From the NCBI GenBank assembly GCA_007570785.1, contig ML660201.1:40872863-40936862 (forward strand): a stretch of 64,000 bases of DNA. Reading direction: 5' to 3'. Below, one piece after another: positions 32,051-42,675 of this stretch. A program made the position numbers and the translations under genes. The first letter of the stretch is position 1. Each line of letters begins with the position of its first letter. The stretch is from Antilocapra americana. Taxonomy: Eukaryota > Chordata > Mammalia > Artiodactyla > Antilocapridae. Under the pieces are notes generated by a model, which did not search any database, had not been told where the DNA came from, and worked only from the letters and a program-made list of their open reading frames with translations.

Positions 32051-32439
32051 AGATCTGGTCTATCTTGTCTCGCCATAGCTGGGAGGAACAAAATTGAGGC
32101 TAAGTTGCAGAAATTAGGGCACCAGAGGTAGAACTAGGGCCTCAAGGCTTCCAGAACCTTTTCTGCCTTTGCTGGCCTCTGCTCCTGTTGGCCTGAGGCA
32201 CTCTTCTCAAGCCCTTGCCTTTTCTTGGTGCAGCACTCAGCTCTCTTTGCTTCTTCTGTCAGCCACGTCTTGTCCCCTATACCAACACTGCTTCCTCTGC
32301 CCAACTGGAGAAAGTGGCCTCCAGAAGGTCCAGACTCATCCCCGCAGCTTGGCTGCCTCAGGGAGAAAAGTCCTTCTCTCCCCCAGAATCCCACGAAGTT
32401 CATCCCTTTTGTTGAGAATAACCTTGTTTTTTTAATTTT
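32051..32439. other. Unassigned stretch
   Basis: GC-richer sequence with several overlapping frames on both strands (up to 116 codons on the minus strand), none with a recognisable domain. Confidence 0.45.
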
Positions 32440-33110
32440 TGAGACCATGTGGTATTTTATCATATAAAAATACCATAATTTCATTATTTATTTTCCCATT
32501 CTACTGTTGATGGATATTTGGGTTATTTCCAGTTTTTGGCTATTATGAATGATATGTTACAGGAAGGGGTCCTAGTTCAGGTCCCAAGAGCATACTCTGT
32601 CTAACACTCGGAATAAATTGTCCAAGGAGACTCTCGTGCTGAGAAAGCAGGAGATTTCATTGTGGATGGGCACCTGGGCAGAGAGCAGCAGTGTAAGCGA
32701 ACCTGGGAAGACTGCTCTGCCACGTGACTCACAAACTTGGGGTTAGCTTCCCGGCTGTCTGTCGGCAGTCGTTCTGACTCAGGGTCCTTCCTGGTGGTGT
32801 GCACATTGCTCGGCCAAGGTGGATTCTGGTGAGATGGATTCTGGGAGGTTGGTAGGACACATGAACTGGTGTCTTCTCTTTTCTTTTGCCTTTCCCAAAT
32901 TCTTCCAGCTGGTGGTAGCTTGTTAGTTCTGCGTTCCTTGACAGGGCCTCCTGTTGTAACATAACTCATGCAAGTGGCAACTATCTTGCCTGGCCAGGGT
33001 GGGCAGTTTCAGTCAATGTTCCCCCTAATGATACTCCTATGAACTTTATTGTTCTTGTCTTTTGGTGGATGTAGGATGTGCTTCAGTTGGGTGTACTCTT
33101 AAGCATGGAA
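32440..33110 (-). repeat. L1M fragment split by a solo LTR
   Basis: The left part ends '...cattctactgttgatggat' to 'ggctattatgaatgata' (32554). The right part resumes at 33029 as 'tgatactcctatgaac'. Removing the LTR and one TSD copy rejoins a continuous antisense L1M. The right limit is uncertain. Confidence 0.65.
32555..33028 (-). mobile_element. Solo LTR of an endogenous retrovirus
   Basis: This 474-bp segment begins TGTTACAGG on the plus strand and ends CCCCCTAA, where CA would be expected. It is flanked by a 5-bp duplication TGATA (32550-32554 and 33029-33033). Read on the minus strand it has the layout of a class I-type LTR, with an AATGAAA that may be a decayed polyadenylation signal at 32661-32655. 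No gag, pol or env lies next to it, so it is a solo LTR left by recombination. Minus-strand frames inside it (32969-32601 and shorter) are not genes. Family unassigned. Confidence 0.65.
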
Positions 33111-33254
33111 GTATTGGAGCGAGGGGTAGGTATACCTTCACCATTTTAGTCGATAGTCCAGGTTTTCTAAACAGGTAACCAATTTACCAGCAGTGTTTTC
33201 TTTCCCTACCTCTTCTAATCCCCAGTTTTGGTGACATCGCAGGAATCACATAGA

Positions 33255-33505
33255 GATAACAATTTTAACTGCCATTTATCAAGTGCTTATTCCATATGAG
33301 AAATACTTTATAAATAGTATATCAAATCATCCTCATAACAACCCTTTGGGACAAGTGAAATTGCTTTCTCCATTTTGCAGATGAGGGTCCAGAGGATTAG
33401 AGAGAGATTAGGTAACGTACTCAGAGTCACGTAACCAGTCTGTGGTAGAGCTAGAACCCAAACCTGGAATCTGAGCTCCTTAACCCTGTGATCTGAGCTC
33501 TTACC
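33255..33505 (-). repeat. MIR SINE
   Basis: A well preserved antisense MIR: 'atcaagtgcttattccatat', 'cctcataacaaccctttggg', 'cattttgcagatgagggtcc', 'agagctagaacccaaacc', 'gagctccttaaccctgtgat'. Confidence 0.85.
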
Positions 33506-34069
33506 TCTGTGCTGACAGGCTGGGGTTTACCTGGTAGCCAGAGTATGGGAACTGTGGTTTGGCACAGTGGATGAGTGCCTTCCTGCTTGCAGATGTGGGC
33601 ATGCCTTTTGGCAGCCATTCTTTTAAAGAAAGAGCTTGTTTTCCAGAAGGAAAACACGTGAAAGAAAATGCATGTATCTGGGAGCTTGAAGCACTTCTTA
33701 AGTCCCCTTTGACTTATGCACTCACAATTAAGGCCAGGCTCAGCTCATCCTAGTGTTGAGACTTTGCCTTAAGTATCTGTCTATGCAAATTTATTTTTCT
33801 CAAATTGTCACTTGACCATACCTCCCATGCCCCCATTAAAATTCTGAGGATATAAAACAGTTTGTGTGTTTTTCTGGTAGGAGTTAGAGTAATAAAGATA
33901 GATGGGTTGGTATCTGGCTTTCTCTTCTTTATTGGTGATAAAATTGAAATCTTAAACATGTAGAGTAATAATGTCATATAAACATTTTCCAAGGTCTTCA
34001 CACTACCCGTATTGATCTATTCTTCTTTTTCAGCCACATACCATAGAAACTTTCTTACTGGCTGACTGG

Positions 34070-34755
34070 TACATCTCCATTCATTACCACACCTCTGATA
34101 ACTGCCAGGGGGATCTTTTAAAAAGACTCGGTCTCATCAAGGCCTCTTGTGGTTTGGTCCCAGTCTCACACTACTCTCATCTTTTCTCTGTGTTCCAACC
34201 ATTCTGTTCAGTACTTTTCCATGTGACAGATACTATTCTAAAAACTTCCGTGTATAGAAATTATTATTCCTATTTTAAATAGGAAGCACAGAGAGGATAA
34301 ATAAATTTACTCAGGGGCACCTGGCTAACAACTGTTGGGCAGAGCTAGAGCTCAGACCCAGGTCCGTTGGCTCTAGAGTCCATGCTCTTGCCCACAGCAC
34401 TGTGCTGTCTCTCTCCTAGGTTCCTCTAAGTTCCTTCACTAACTACACCTACTCCTCTCCTCAGGGGTTTTGTACTTGGTGTTCTTTTGTCTGAGTTCTC
34501 TCCGCTCACTCTTCCTCATCTAACTAGCATCTCTGCCCCTTTAGAACCCAGCTTCAGTGAACTGTTTTATATTGCTTAATCTTGTTTCGTTTTTTAAAAA
34601 ATACTCAGTGCATTTTAACTGCTTTAAAACTGTAAGCTCCATGAGGGTTGAGGCCCACCCACGCTGTTTATCCACAGGTATCCTATGCTTGGTGTACAGC
34701 TGAAAACTTTGTGTGTTTGTTCATTCAGCAAGTGAATGAATGATTGAATGAATGG
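34070..34755 (+). repeat. L2 LINE split by a MIR
   Basis: Left part 34070-34195 ('ggggatcttttaaaaagac', 'ggtttggtcccagtctcaca') and right part 34416-34755 ('tcctcaggggttttgtactt', 'ctgtaagctccatgaggg', terminal GAATGAATG units near 34734) form one L2. The MIR sits between them. Confidence 0.7.
34196..34412 (-). repeat. MIR SINE inside L2
   Basis: Antisense MIR: 'gacagatactattctaaaaa', 'aaataggaagcacagagagg', 'ggggcacctggctaacaact', 'gagtccatgctcttgcccac'. The nesting implies that it inserted after the L2. Confidence 0.75.
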
Positions 34756-36302
34756 AGGGATGACTCACTGGAGTGTAGAGGCAAAATTGTTTTTCTATCC
34801 TCAGATATAGTTTTCAAGTAAGCCCTAACTTACGTGAACTCACCTTCTAATTATTATTTAGATGGCATTTTTGGTCTATTGCCTGATCGATTTGGATTTT
34901 TAATATATGTTTTCAGTTCTCAATGGTCTTTCCTTCAGGCACTGCCTTCTGATTTACAAGACTCCATTAGCTTAAGGTGTCTTGCCCATGGTTTTACATT
35001 TTGTCTTATGGCTTATGGGTCATTAATAATACTTGAGCAAGATGTTCCAATCTATATACAGTGCACACTGGAGCTGCTGCCTATCAGAATATCCCCTCAG
35101 TTTTTTAATTCATTAATTACAGGAAAAATCATGATCTATTTTAGAGGAATTCATGGAAAAATTGTGCCTGACATGTATGTGTCCCATATGGGCCCTTTAT
35201 GTGCTAACTTTAGAGAAGGTGGGACCTTGAGATGAAATGAAGTTTCAGTTGGTTCTTTAATTGTGAGCATCTTAAATACTCTTACTGAGTAGAGAACCTA
35301 TCTTTTAGAAATCACATTTTAACTTAATGTGCTGGTATTAAAGCTACCTTTCAATAAATATATATTTTTTTATATCCCAATCCTATAAGCTTTGCCTCAC
35401 ATTCAAATTTTTCATGAGTGATTTTTATTGTCAACTTTATCATCGGTATCTATCAGCTTGGCAACTTTTCAAGTGTTTTCAGCTATTTTAAGTAAGTTTA
35501 TCAGGCATGGTTTTTATCTCTCAGAAACAAAGCAGTATTTTTTTTTCTATGTAATATTTCTTAAGGATCTAATGTAATGTTTCATGTTTATAGCAAAGAA
35601 GTCAGGGCAGTTTTGGTTTTCCATATAGATACTGAAACCAAATCAGCTTAAGGAAAATGGGAATTTATTGTCTCACAATTTCTGGTAAGGACAGAAGTGA
35701 GGCTAACTTGTAGGAATGAGGTCATCAAGGCTGGAAATGGGGTTTCCAGGCTTCCAGATTACTCTTTCACTGGTTTCTGCTCCTCTTGACCTGGGCATAA
35801 TTTCTGCAGCCCTTGTCTTATCTCTGTTTATCTCACAGCTGTCATTTCCTCTTCTTGTCACTATCCTTTTGTCCTCTTGCAGACTTGGCTTTCTAATGTG
35901 ACTTTTCATATGGAGAAGGTGGCCCCCAAATGCTCTAAGCATTTGGCCTCTGTGGTACAGTGGGGGAAAGTGCTTCTGTCCCTCAGTATCCCCATATTGA
36001 CTTTAAGAAGGACTTTGCCCCTACTTGGTTCATAACCCCACTTCTTGAACTGTCCTTGTGTCTAGTCAGGTGGCTGTGAATGACAGACAGCCTCACCTGA
36101 GTCATGAGGAGGGAGCACGGGTTAGCCAAAGCAAAGGGGGACTGTTGCTAGAAGAAGAGGGATAAGAATGTTTGAGGGGATAATGAAATCATGGCTTCCA
36201 GAGTTCGCTGGATGGTTGCTCTTGAGATTAAATAAACATTTATTTCTGTGTCAGGCACTTTGTGACACCTAGGGATTCAGAGACTAATGATCAGGTTACA
36301 AA
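34756..36302. other. Unassigned, with the longest repeat-free frame
   Basis: No recognised repeat from 34756 to about 35620. A 133-codon plus frame (34834-35235) lies here. It has no recognisable domain, signal peptide or upstream promoter, and codes mostly hydrophobic residues from AT-rich DNA, so I treat it as chance. Positions 35625-35960 look like a degraded LTR-class repeat ('gggaatttattgtctcacaa'). Confidence 0.4.
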
Positions 36303-37290
36303 CAAGTTGTTGCTGATCAGTCGCTAAGTCCTGTCTTAGTCTTTGTGATCCCATGGACTGCCGCACTCGAGGCTTCCCTTTCCTTCACTCTCTCCTGGAG
36401 TTCTCAAATTCATGTCTGTTGAGTTGGTGATGCTATCTAACTATATCTCATCTTCTGTCGCCCTCTTCTCTATCTGCCTTCAATCTTTCCCAGCATCAGG
36501 GTTTTTTCTAATGCATCAGCTCTTTGTGTCCGGAGAAGGCAATGGCAACCCACCCCAGGACTCTTGCCTGGAAACTCCCATGGATGGAGGAGCCTGGTGG
36601 GCTGCAGTCCATGGGGTCTCTAAGAGTCGGACACGACTTGAGAGGCTTCCCTTTCACTTTTCACTTTCATGCACTGGAAAAGGAAATGGCAACCCACCCA
36701 GTGTTCCTGCCTAGAGAATCCCAGGGACGGGGGAGCCTGGTGGGCTGCTGCCTGCGGGGTCTCACAGAGTTGGACACAAATGAAGCGACTTAGCAGCAGC
36801 AGCTCTTTGTATCAAGTGGTTAAAATACTGGAGCTTCAGCTTCAGCATCAGTCCTTCCAGTGAGTAGTCAGGGTTGATTTCCTGTAGAATTGACTGGTTT
36901 GATCTCCTCGTTGTCCAAGAGACTCTCAAGAGGCTTCTCCCGTACCACAGTTCAAAAGCATCAATCCTTTGGTGTGCAGCCTTATTTATAGTCAAACTCT
37001 CACATCCGTACATGACTACTGGAAGAACCACAGCTTTGACTATATAGACCTTTGTTGGCAAAGTGATGTCTCTGCTTCTTAATACATTGTTTCTAAGTTT
37101 GTCATAATTTTACTTCCAAGGAGCAAGCATCTTTTAATTTCATGGCTGCAGTCACTGTGCACAGTGATTTCGGAGCATAAGAAAATAAAATCTGTCACTG
37201 CTTCCACTTTTTCCTCATCTATTTGCCATGAAGTGATGTGACTGGATGCCATGATGTTAGTTTTTTGAGTGCTGAGTTTTAAGCCAGCTT
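36303..37290 (-). repeat. BovB LINE 3' part split by BOV-A2
   Basis: The left part (36303-36530) is the BovB 3' end and the right part (36801-37290) covers the stretch encoding MPTKVYIVKAVVLPVVMYGCESL and upstream residues. Both are diverged, and the frame has several stops and frameshifts. A BOV-A2 sits between them. The RT catalytic site is absent. Confidence 0.88.
36531..36800 (+). repeat. BOV-A2 dimeric SINE inside BovB
   Basis: Two BovA arms (36533-36660 and 36673-36800) joined by 'cactttcatgcactgg'. The TSD is AGCTCTTTGTGTC (36518-36530) / AGCTCTTTGTATC (36801-36813), and it restores the BovB sequence when one copy is removed. Confidence 0.95.
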
Positions 37291-38400
37291 TTTCATGGTT
37301 CTTAATTACAGTAAAAAAATAAATAAATAAATTACAGTCAAAGAGAGTGGGCTAAATGTAAGGAAAAGCTTTCTGGGAATGACTGGAGTTATAATTTGGA
37401 ATGTGTTTTGTTTTATTCTTTGGAATTTTATGTTTTGTTGTGTTTTAATGAATTGTCACTTCTCTGGGATGATTTGACTAGTATAGATGTCACAAATCAA
37501 TTTCCCTTAAGGTGAACATAGATTTTGAAATTCATCCATTGAAAAAATTACCTTTTCTTCTTCTGATGGAAAAATACATGTTCATTTAGAAAATATGCAG
37601 TATAAAGAAGAAAATAAAAGAATAATTCTAGTACCCAAAGACAGCGTTTTTTTTGTTGTTGTTGTTCATTAATTAGCATTTTGATAATTAGAGTCTTTGA
37701 TATGCATATATGTAAAGATAAAACTTATCTAATTTTTATTTTTTAGAAAAATTGGTTTAATAGTGGTAGAGTTTTGAGTCACAATGTTTTATAGTAAGCA
37801 TTTACCCATACCGTAAAATATATGTGAGAGATGGGATTTTTATTATTCTCCACTTCATCATCCCCCAAGTGGCTGAACCACAACTTATTTAACCATTTCT
37901 CCTGTATCCCATGTTGCAGTTGTTTGCTAGACTTCGTCAACCTGAGAAAACTCAAAGAATGTTCTGCAACCTAAATCACTGCCTGCTTTTCAGATGATTT
38001 CCTTGGGTTGCATTCCTAGGAATGGACTCAGGAGATCAAAGGGAAGGCACACATTTGAGTCTCTGGATCCAGATGGCCACTCTGCCCTGTGAGAGGGTGT
38101 TTCAGTTTACATTCTTAGCAGCTGCAGAGGAGAGAGAGCATAAGAATTTAATGGACCGTCTCTGACAATTAGCTTATGGCTCCAGTCAACTGATTTTGTC
38201 CTATCTGTGAGGGGCCACTACGTGTAAACCAAGTGTGACCATGTGTTGGATACTAGAAAACACTCTGGCAGCATGAACTGAAAATTTTACTTTTCAATGA
38301 GAAAAGAACACATGACTTCCTCCTAAGGATTCATCTCTTGTTTAAAAAATATGATATTCTTACTGTTGAGCTCAAGTAAATGGAAAGTGCAGTGTCCATG
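37291..38400. other. AT-rich stretch with an old LINE-like segment
   Basis: An AAAT-rich tract lies at 37315-37333. Positions 37540-38150 resemble a common old LINE segment in antisense ('gaaaatatgcagtataaaga', 'gcattcctaggaatggactc'), with low certainty. No gene. Confidence 0.4.
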
Positions 38401-38623
38401 AGTGTGTACATGCAAAGTCACTTCAGTCGTGACCGACTCTTTGCAACCTTATGAATTGTAGCCCGCCAGGCTCCTCTGTCCATGGAATTCTCCAGGCAAG
38501 AATACTGGAGTGAGTTTCCATGCTCTCCTCCAGGGGATCTTCCCTACCCATGGACCGAGCCCATGGTTTTCTCCTGCGTTGGCAGGCAGGTTCTTTACCA
38601 CTGGCATCACCTGGGAAGCCCCA
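38401..38623 (-). repeat. Bov-tA SINE
   Basis: Antisense copy: 'tcacttcagtcgtgaccgac', 'ccaggctcctctgtccatgg', 'aatactggagtgagtttcc', tRNA-like head complement 'accactggcatcacctggga'. TSD CAGTGTCCATG (38390-38400) / CAGTGTCTATG (38624-38634), one mismatch. Confidence 0.93.
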
Positions 38624-38778
38624 CAGTGTCTATGTTGGGAATTAAAAGAAATTTTTTTTTCTCTTCTTCCTTTTTTCTTTTTTTTGCTTTATTTCTTCCT
38701 GTCTCTCAAAATAAAAGAGACTTTATGATTATCTTCTTGGGTATGATTTCTAGCAGTTCAATTTTGGGATCAAAGTGT

Positions 38779-39110
38779 GTCTTAGTTCAGGTTACTATAA
38801 CAGAATACCATAACTCGGTGGCTTATAAGCTTCAGAAATTTATTTCTCACTGTTCTGGAGCCTGGAAGTCTGAGATCAGATTGCCAGTATGGACAAGTTC
38901 TAGTGAGGGCCCTCTTCCAGGATGTAGATGCCCAGTTTCTTATTGCATCCTCACAAGGCAGAGACAGAGCAAGAGAGTTCTGTGGGGTCTCAAGGGTACT
39001 AATCCCATTCATGAGTGCTCCACCCTCATGTCCTAATCATTTTGATTTCAACATATGAATTTTGGGGGAGACACAATCATTCCGTCTCAACAGTTTCAAT
39101 TGTTGTTACC
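38779..39110 (-). mobile_element. MaLR-type LTR
   Basis: Antisense MaLR/MST-MLT pattern: 'tgtcttagttcaggttacta', 'ggtggcttataagcttcaga', 'ctcactgttctggagcctgg', 'actaatcccattcatgagtg', 'tttcaacatatgaattttgg'. A sister copy in the same orientation is at 58014-58350. The 184-codon plus frame at 38482-39036 runs across the SINE and this LTR and is not a gene. Confidence 0.7.
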
Positions 39111-39371
39111 AACAAAAGTAGAAAAATCTGGTGATAAGAGTCTTGCAACAGAAGATGTAGCCCTCAGTAAACTGAAAATATGGATTAAGAACCTTAACAG
39201 ATTCATTCAGCAAGTATTTAGTGAGCACCTACTCTGTGGCTATTGTGTGTTACTGTGTGAAACTCTCAGCTCAGGAAAGACTTTGACTTTGAGATACTGA
39301 ATATTGTGTCATGCTCATGTGTTTGATAGAATGATTCCTGATATGAATTTATGGATGAGGTGAAAAGAACA

Positions 39372-39590
39372 CTGGCCTTGGAATTGGACAAATCTGGGTA
39401 GAAATCCTGGCTCTGCTGGGTGCTGTTGGACATGTTACTTCACCTCTCTAAGGCTTTATTTCCTCATTGAGAAATCTAACCAACCCACAGGGCTGTTAGG
39501 AGTAAACACAATGATTTAAGTCACTAATACACTGTTGGCACCAGTAGGAGTTCAATAACTAGAGGCTGCTACTATTTTTGTTTTGGTTAT
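39372..39590 (+). repeat. MIR SINE
   Basis: Plus MIR: 'gtagaaatcctggctctgct', 'ggacatgttacttcacctct', 'ctaaggctttatttcctcat', 'cagggctgttaggagtaaac'. Confidence 0.8.
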
Positions 39591-39718
39591 TATTATGATG
39601 ATGACTCAGGGGCAAGATGAGTTTGTATGCTTTGACAATACTTCCCAATGTCTCCCTAAGCACCTTTTCTCTCAGAGCAAAAGCAACTCTGTGCATTTAT
39701 GTGTGCATGTGTATCTGT

Positions 39719-39900
39719 GCCTCGGTTGGTAAAGAATCTGCCTGAGGGGAACCTGGGTTCAATCCCTGGGTCAGGAAGATCCCCTGGAGAAAGGAATGGC
39801 TACCCACTTCAGTATTTTTGCCTGCAGATTCCCATGGACAGAGGAGCCTGGCAAGCTATAGGCCATGGGGTTACAAACAGACATGACTGAGCGACTAACA
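39719..39900 (+). repeat. Bov-tA SINE
   Basis: 'tcggttggtaaagaatctgc', a B-box-like 'ggttcaatccc' at about 39752-39762, 'aggaagatcccctggagaaa', 'catgactgagcgactaacag'. The first bases of the tRNA head are lost. A TG-rich low-complexity tract follows (39920-39966). Confidence 0.88.
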
Positions 39901-40604
39901 GTACTACTACTATTACTATATGTATATGCGTGCATGTGTGTGTGTGAAATCTTGTGTGTATGTGTAATATAGGAAGTCTCTCCTGGAATCTGTCCCCAAA
40001 GCCTTTTTGAGAAGGGTTCTTGTGAAGCAGTTGTTAGATTCCCCTCCTCCCCACTCTGCTTTCTGAACCGTGCAAGTTCAGGATGGAGGCACACGGGAGT
40101 GGTCTCCACAGTGGACCTTCAGCATGAATGGGCCTTATATAATCTGGGCTTTTGGGTCTGTGAGTGGAGTGCTTTTGACCTTCAGATCTAGATGTGAGGT
40201 TTGTTCATCTCTGTTCTCTTAGCTTGTGCGGTTCAGAAGGCAAATGTTGGTGATGAGGAGAGTGAGAAAGTGAGGTGTCTCAAAGCCGCATGCCCACAAA
40301 TCACTGGGTGGACTGGGGGAAGCAGTGGTGCAGGTACTGAAGAGTGACCGATTCCTCATGGGCCTACTGGCCTTCACTTCCCACATTTAGGTGCTTGGTG
40401 CTCTTCTGCTTTTTCCTCCTATAAGATCAAATACTGATTTTAAATAGTGCTTGAATGGCCTAGTATGTGCAAGTCTGTATGGTCAGGCCACGCAGGTGGC
40501 TGTTCTCTTGCTCTCTGTGCATCGCCTGCTTCACCTACACTCTCTTCATATGACTGACCTTTCTGCATGCTTGACCCTGCCCCAGCTGATGGTTGTTCTA
40601 ACCT
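39901..40604. other. Unassigned stretch
   Basis: After the TG-rich tract no gene or repeat is recognised. Confidence 0.45.
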
Positions 40605-40830
40605 TTAAATCAAAACACCTGTATCAGGATAGCTTATCAAAGGGGCCTGTGAGGGGCGTGCTCCTCTGCTGGTTTCCCCAGCAACCAGTGCGCCAACCTG
40701 ACGTCACTTCCCCTTTATAACTAGTAACCTCCCCTTTCCTCGGTCATGAAGACTGCTGCCATGTTCTGCCCAGCGTCTCCCGTGCACAGTGGGTTGTCAC
40801 TCCGGGACCTTGCTTCACACGGTAAGCTCC
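40605..40830 (+). promoter_or_regulatory. Promoter-like module: CRE, TATA box, splice donor
   Basis: A perfect CRE, TGACGTCA, lies at 40699-40706, followed 8 bp later by TTTATAA at 40714-40720. A transcript starting about 30 bp downstream would reach a strong donor, ACACG|GTAAGC, with the GT at 40822-40823. A GGGGCGTG box sits near 40653. The block is richer in G, C and CpG than its surroundings. It may be an LTR of a family I do not recognise or a true alternative promoter. No coding frame continues to the donor. Confidence 0.4.
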
Positions 40831-41016
40831 CCCATCCAGGAAACCACTGGTGCCTCTGTTGCTGACTCCGAGCTTTTACTTTGGTTTTGAAACTGTGCAA
40901 GTACGGGCCTTGTAGACCTGTGGGGTGCGGCCCCACAAAGCTATGGAGTCTTCTAGATGGTAGCAGCTTGGTTCCAGAAGCTCCTGAGAATTGTTGTTTT
41001 GTTGAAGTATCATTCC

Positions 41017-41467
41017 TGAGTTCACAAGACAATTATTCTGACACTTGTTAAAATGAAAGGAAGACTTTATTCAAGACTACTGCAATAGGGGCATTACCCT
41101 AGAGGAGAGAGAATAGGCTTAACTTGGAATACAGCAAAGACAGCTGGAGGTTATAGCCAGTGAGCAGAGAGAGGTGGAAAATTAGTGGGTGGAAAATTAC
41201 TAAAGGGAGATGTCCTGGGTAGGAGAATTCTTGCTTAAGGCAGGCCAAGGACTTAGACATCAAAGGAGAAGGATAGGGAGCATCATCAGGTATCTAGGGT
41301 GGGGTATTCTCTTTAAACTGACCTAACAGGTTCTTGCTAAGACAGGGTTTTGCAGACCTGATAAGAACAGAAGGGAGGCCATGTGGAAGTCTCTTTGGTG
41401 AGAGGGTTCAGAGAAGCCTAATTAGAGAGGGAGCCTTTGCCATCTGCCATGATTAAAATGAAGCACA
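41017..41467 (-). mobile_element. Solo LTR-like element
   Basis: Read on the minus strand, this has LTR order: a 5' TG near 41467, a CTATAA-type TATA word at 41158-41153, AATAAA at 41071-41066 about 85 bp later, and a 3' end ...GAACTCA at 41017. No retroviral coding sequence lies beside it. I could not find a clear TSD, so the limits are approximate. Positions 41490-41630 to the right carry a weak MIR trace. Confidence 0.55.
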
Positions 41468-41640
41468 CCTGGGAAAGGGCTCGCTTTTATCCTCACTTGA
41501 TGTATGACCTTGGGTCTTTATGATCCTGAGTATCTCACTGGAAAATGGACCAAATGGTAGTATCTCTCTCATGAGGAATGCAGTGAGCATCAAATGAGAT
41601 TATGCACGGAAAGAACTTATTAGTGTCCATCCTAAAGTAG

Positions 41641-42533
41641 TTCAGTTCAGTTTAGTTCAGTTGCTCAGTTGTCTCTAAATCTTTGCTACCCCATGGACTA
41701 TAGCATAACAGGCTTCCTTGTCCATCACCAACTTCCAGAGCTTACTCAAACTCATGTCTATCAAGTTGGTGCTGCCATCCAACCATCTCATCCTCTGTCA
41801 TCCTCTTCTCCCCTGCCTTCAGTCTTCCCCAGCATCAGGGTCTTTGCCAAGGAGTCAGTTCTTTGCATCAGGTAACCAACGTATTGGAGTTTCAGCTTCA
41901 GCATCAGTTTTTCTAATAAATATTCAGGACTGATTTCCTTTGGGATGGACTGGTTGGATCTTCTTGCAGTCCAAGGGACTCTCAAGAGTCTTCTCCAACA
42001 CCACAATTCAAAAGCATCAATTATTTGGCGCTCAGCTTTCTTTAACGACCAACTCTCACATCCATACATGACTACTGGAAAAACCATAGCCTTGACTAGA
42101 CGGACCTTTGTTGACAAAGTAATGTGTCTGCTTTTTAATAAGCTATCTAGGTTTGTCATAGCTTTTCTTCCAAGGAGCAAGCGTCTTTTAATTTCATGGC
42201 TGCAGTCACTATCTGCAGTGATTTTGGAGCCCCCCAAAATAAAGTCTGTCACTGTTTCCATTGTTTTCACATCTATTTGCCATGAAGTGATGGGATTGAA
42301 TGCCATGATCTTAGTTTTCTGAATGTTGAGTTTTAAGCCAACTCTTTCACTCTCCTCTTTCATCAGGAGGCTCTTTAGCTCTTCAATTTTTGCCATAAGG
42401 ATGGTGTCATCTGTGTATCTGAGGTTATTGATATTTCTCCTAGCAATCTTGATTCCAGCTTGTGCTTCAACCAGCCTGGCATTTGGCATGATGTATTCTG
42501 CATAAAAGTTAAATAAGCAGGGTGACAATATAC
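41641..42533 (-). repeat. BovB LINE, 5'-truncated
   Basis: About 890 bp of BovB from the shared BovA-like 3' tail (41641, 'ttcagttcagtttagttcag') to the RT palm at the right edge. It contains the open frame listed next. Confidence 0.93.
41788..42528 (-). pseudogene. BovB reverse-transcriptase C-terminal frame
   Basis: This 246-codon frame covers the RT palm end, thumb and C-terminal region of BovB ORF2: LSPCLFN-type block (residues 1-7), the catalytic box at residues 38-41, then GLKLNIQKTKIMAFNPITSW and KVRLVKAMVFPVVMYGCESW. The catalytic box reads YTDD (minus strand 42417-42406), where the copy at 49.66 kb has YADD. The N-terminal endonuclease and RT fingers are missing through 5' truncation, so it is inactive. 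Confidence 0.93.
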
Positions 42534-42675
42534 TTAATGTAAGGGCTCAATAAATGGTATTAGTATAGTTGGGCACTATAATTAAATTTTGTTCAGTAAC
42601 TTAGTGAACTCTTTCTCATCTAGAAATTATATAGGAAAATGTGTGGCTTAATGAAAACTGCTTTGGACTGAAAGG

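Noticed and set aside
32601..32969. 122-codon minus-strand frame
   Set aside because: It lies wholly inside the solo LTR and does not resemble a retroviral protein.
38482..39036. 184-codon plus-strand frame
   Set aside because: It crosses a Bov-tA SINE and a MaLR LTR with unrelated origins; a chance fusion of repeat sequence.
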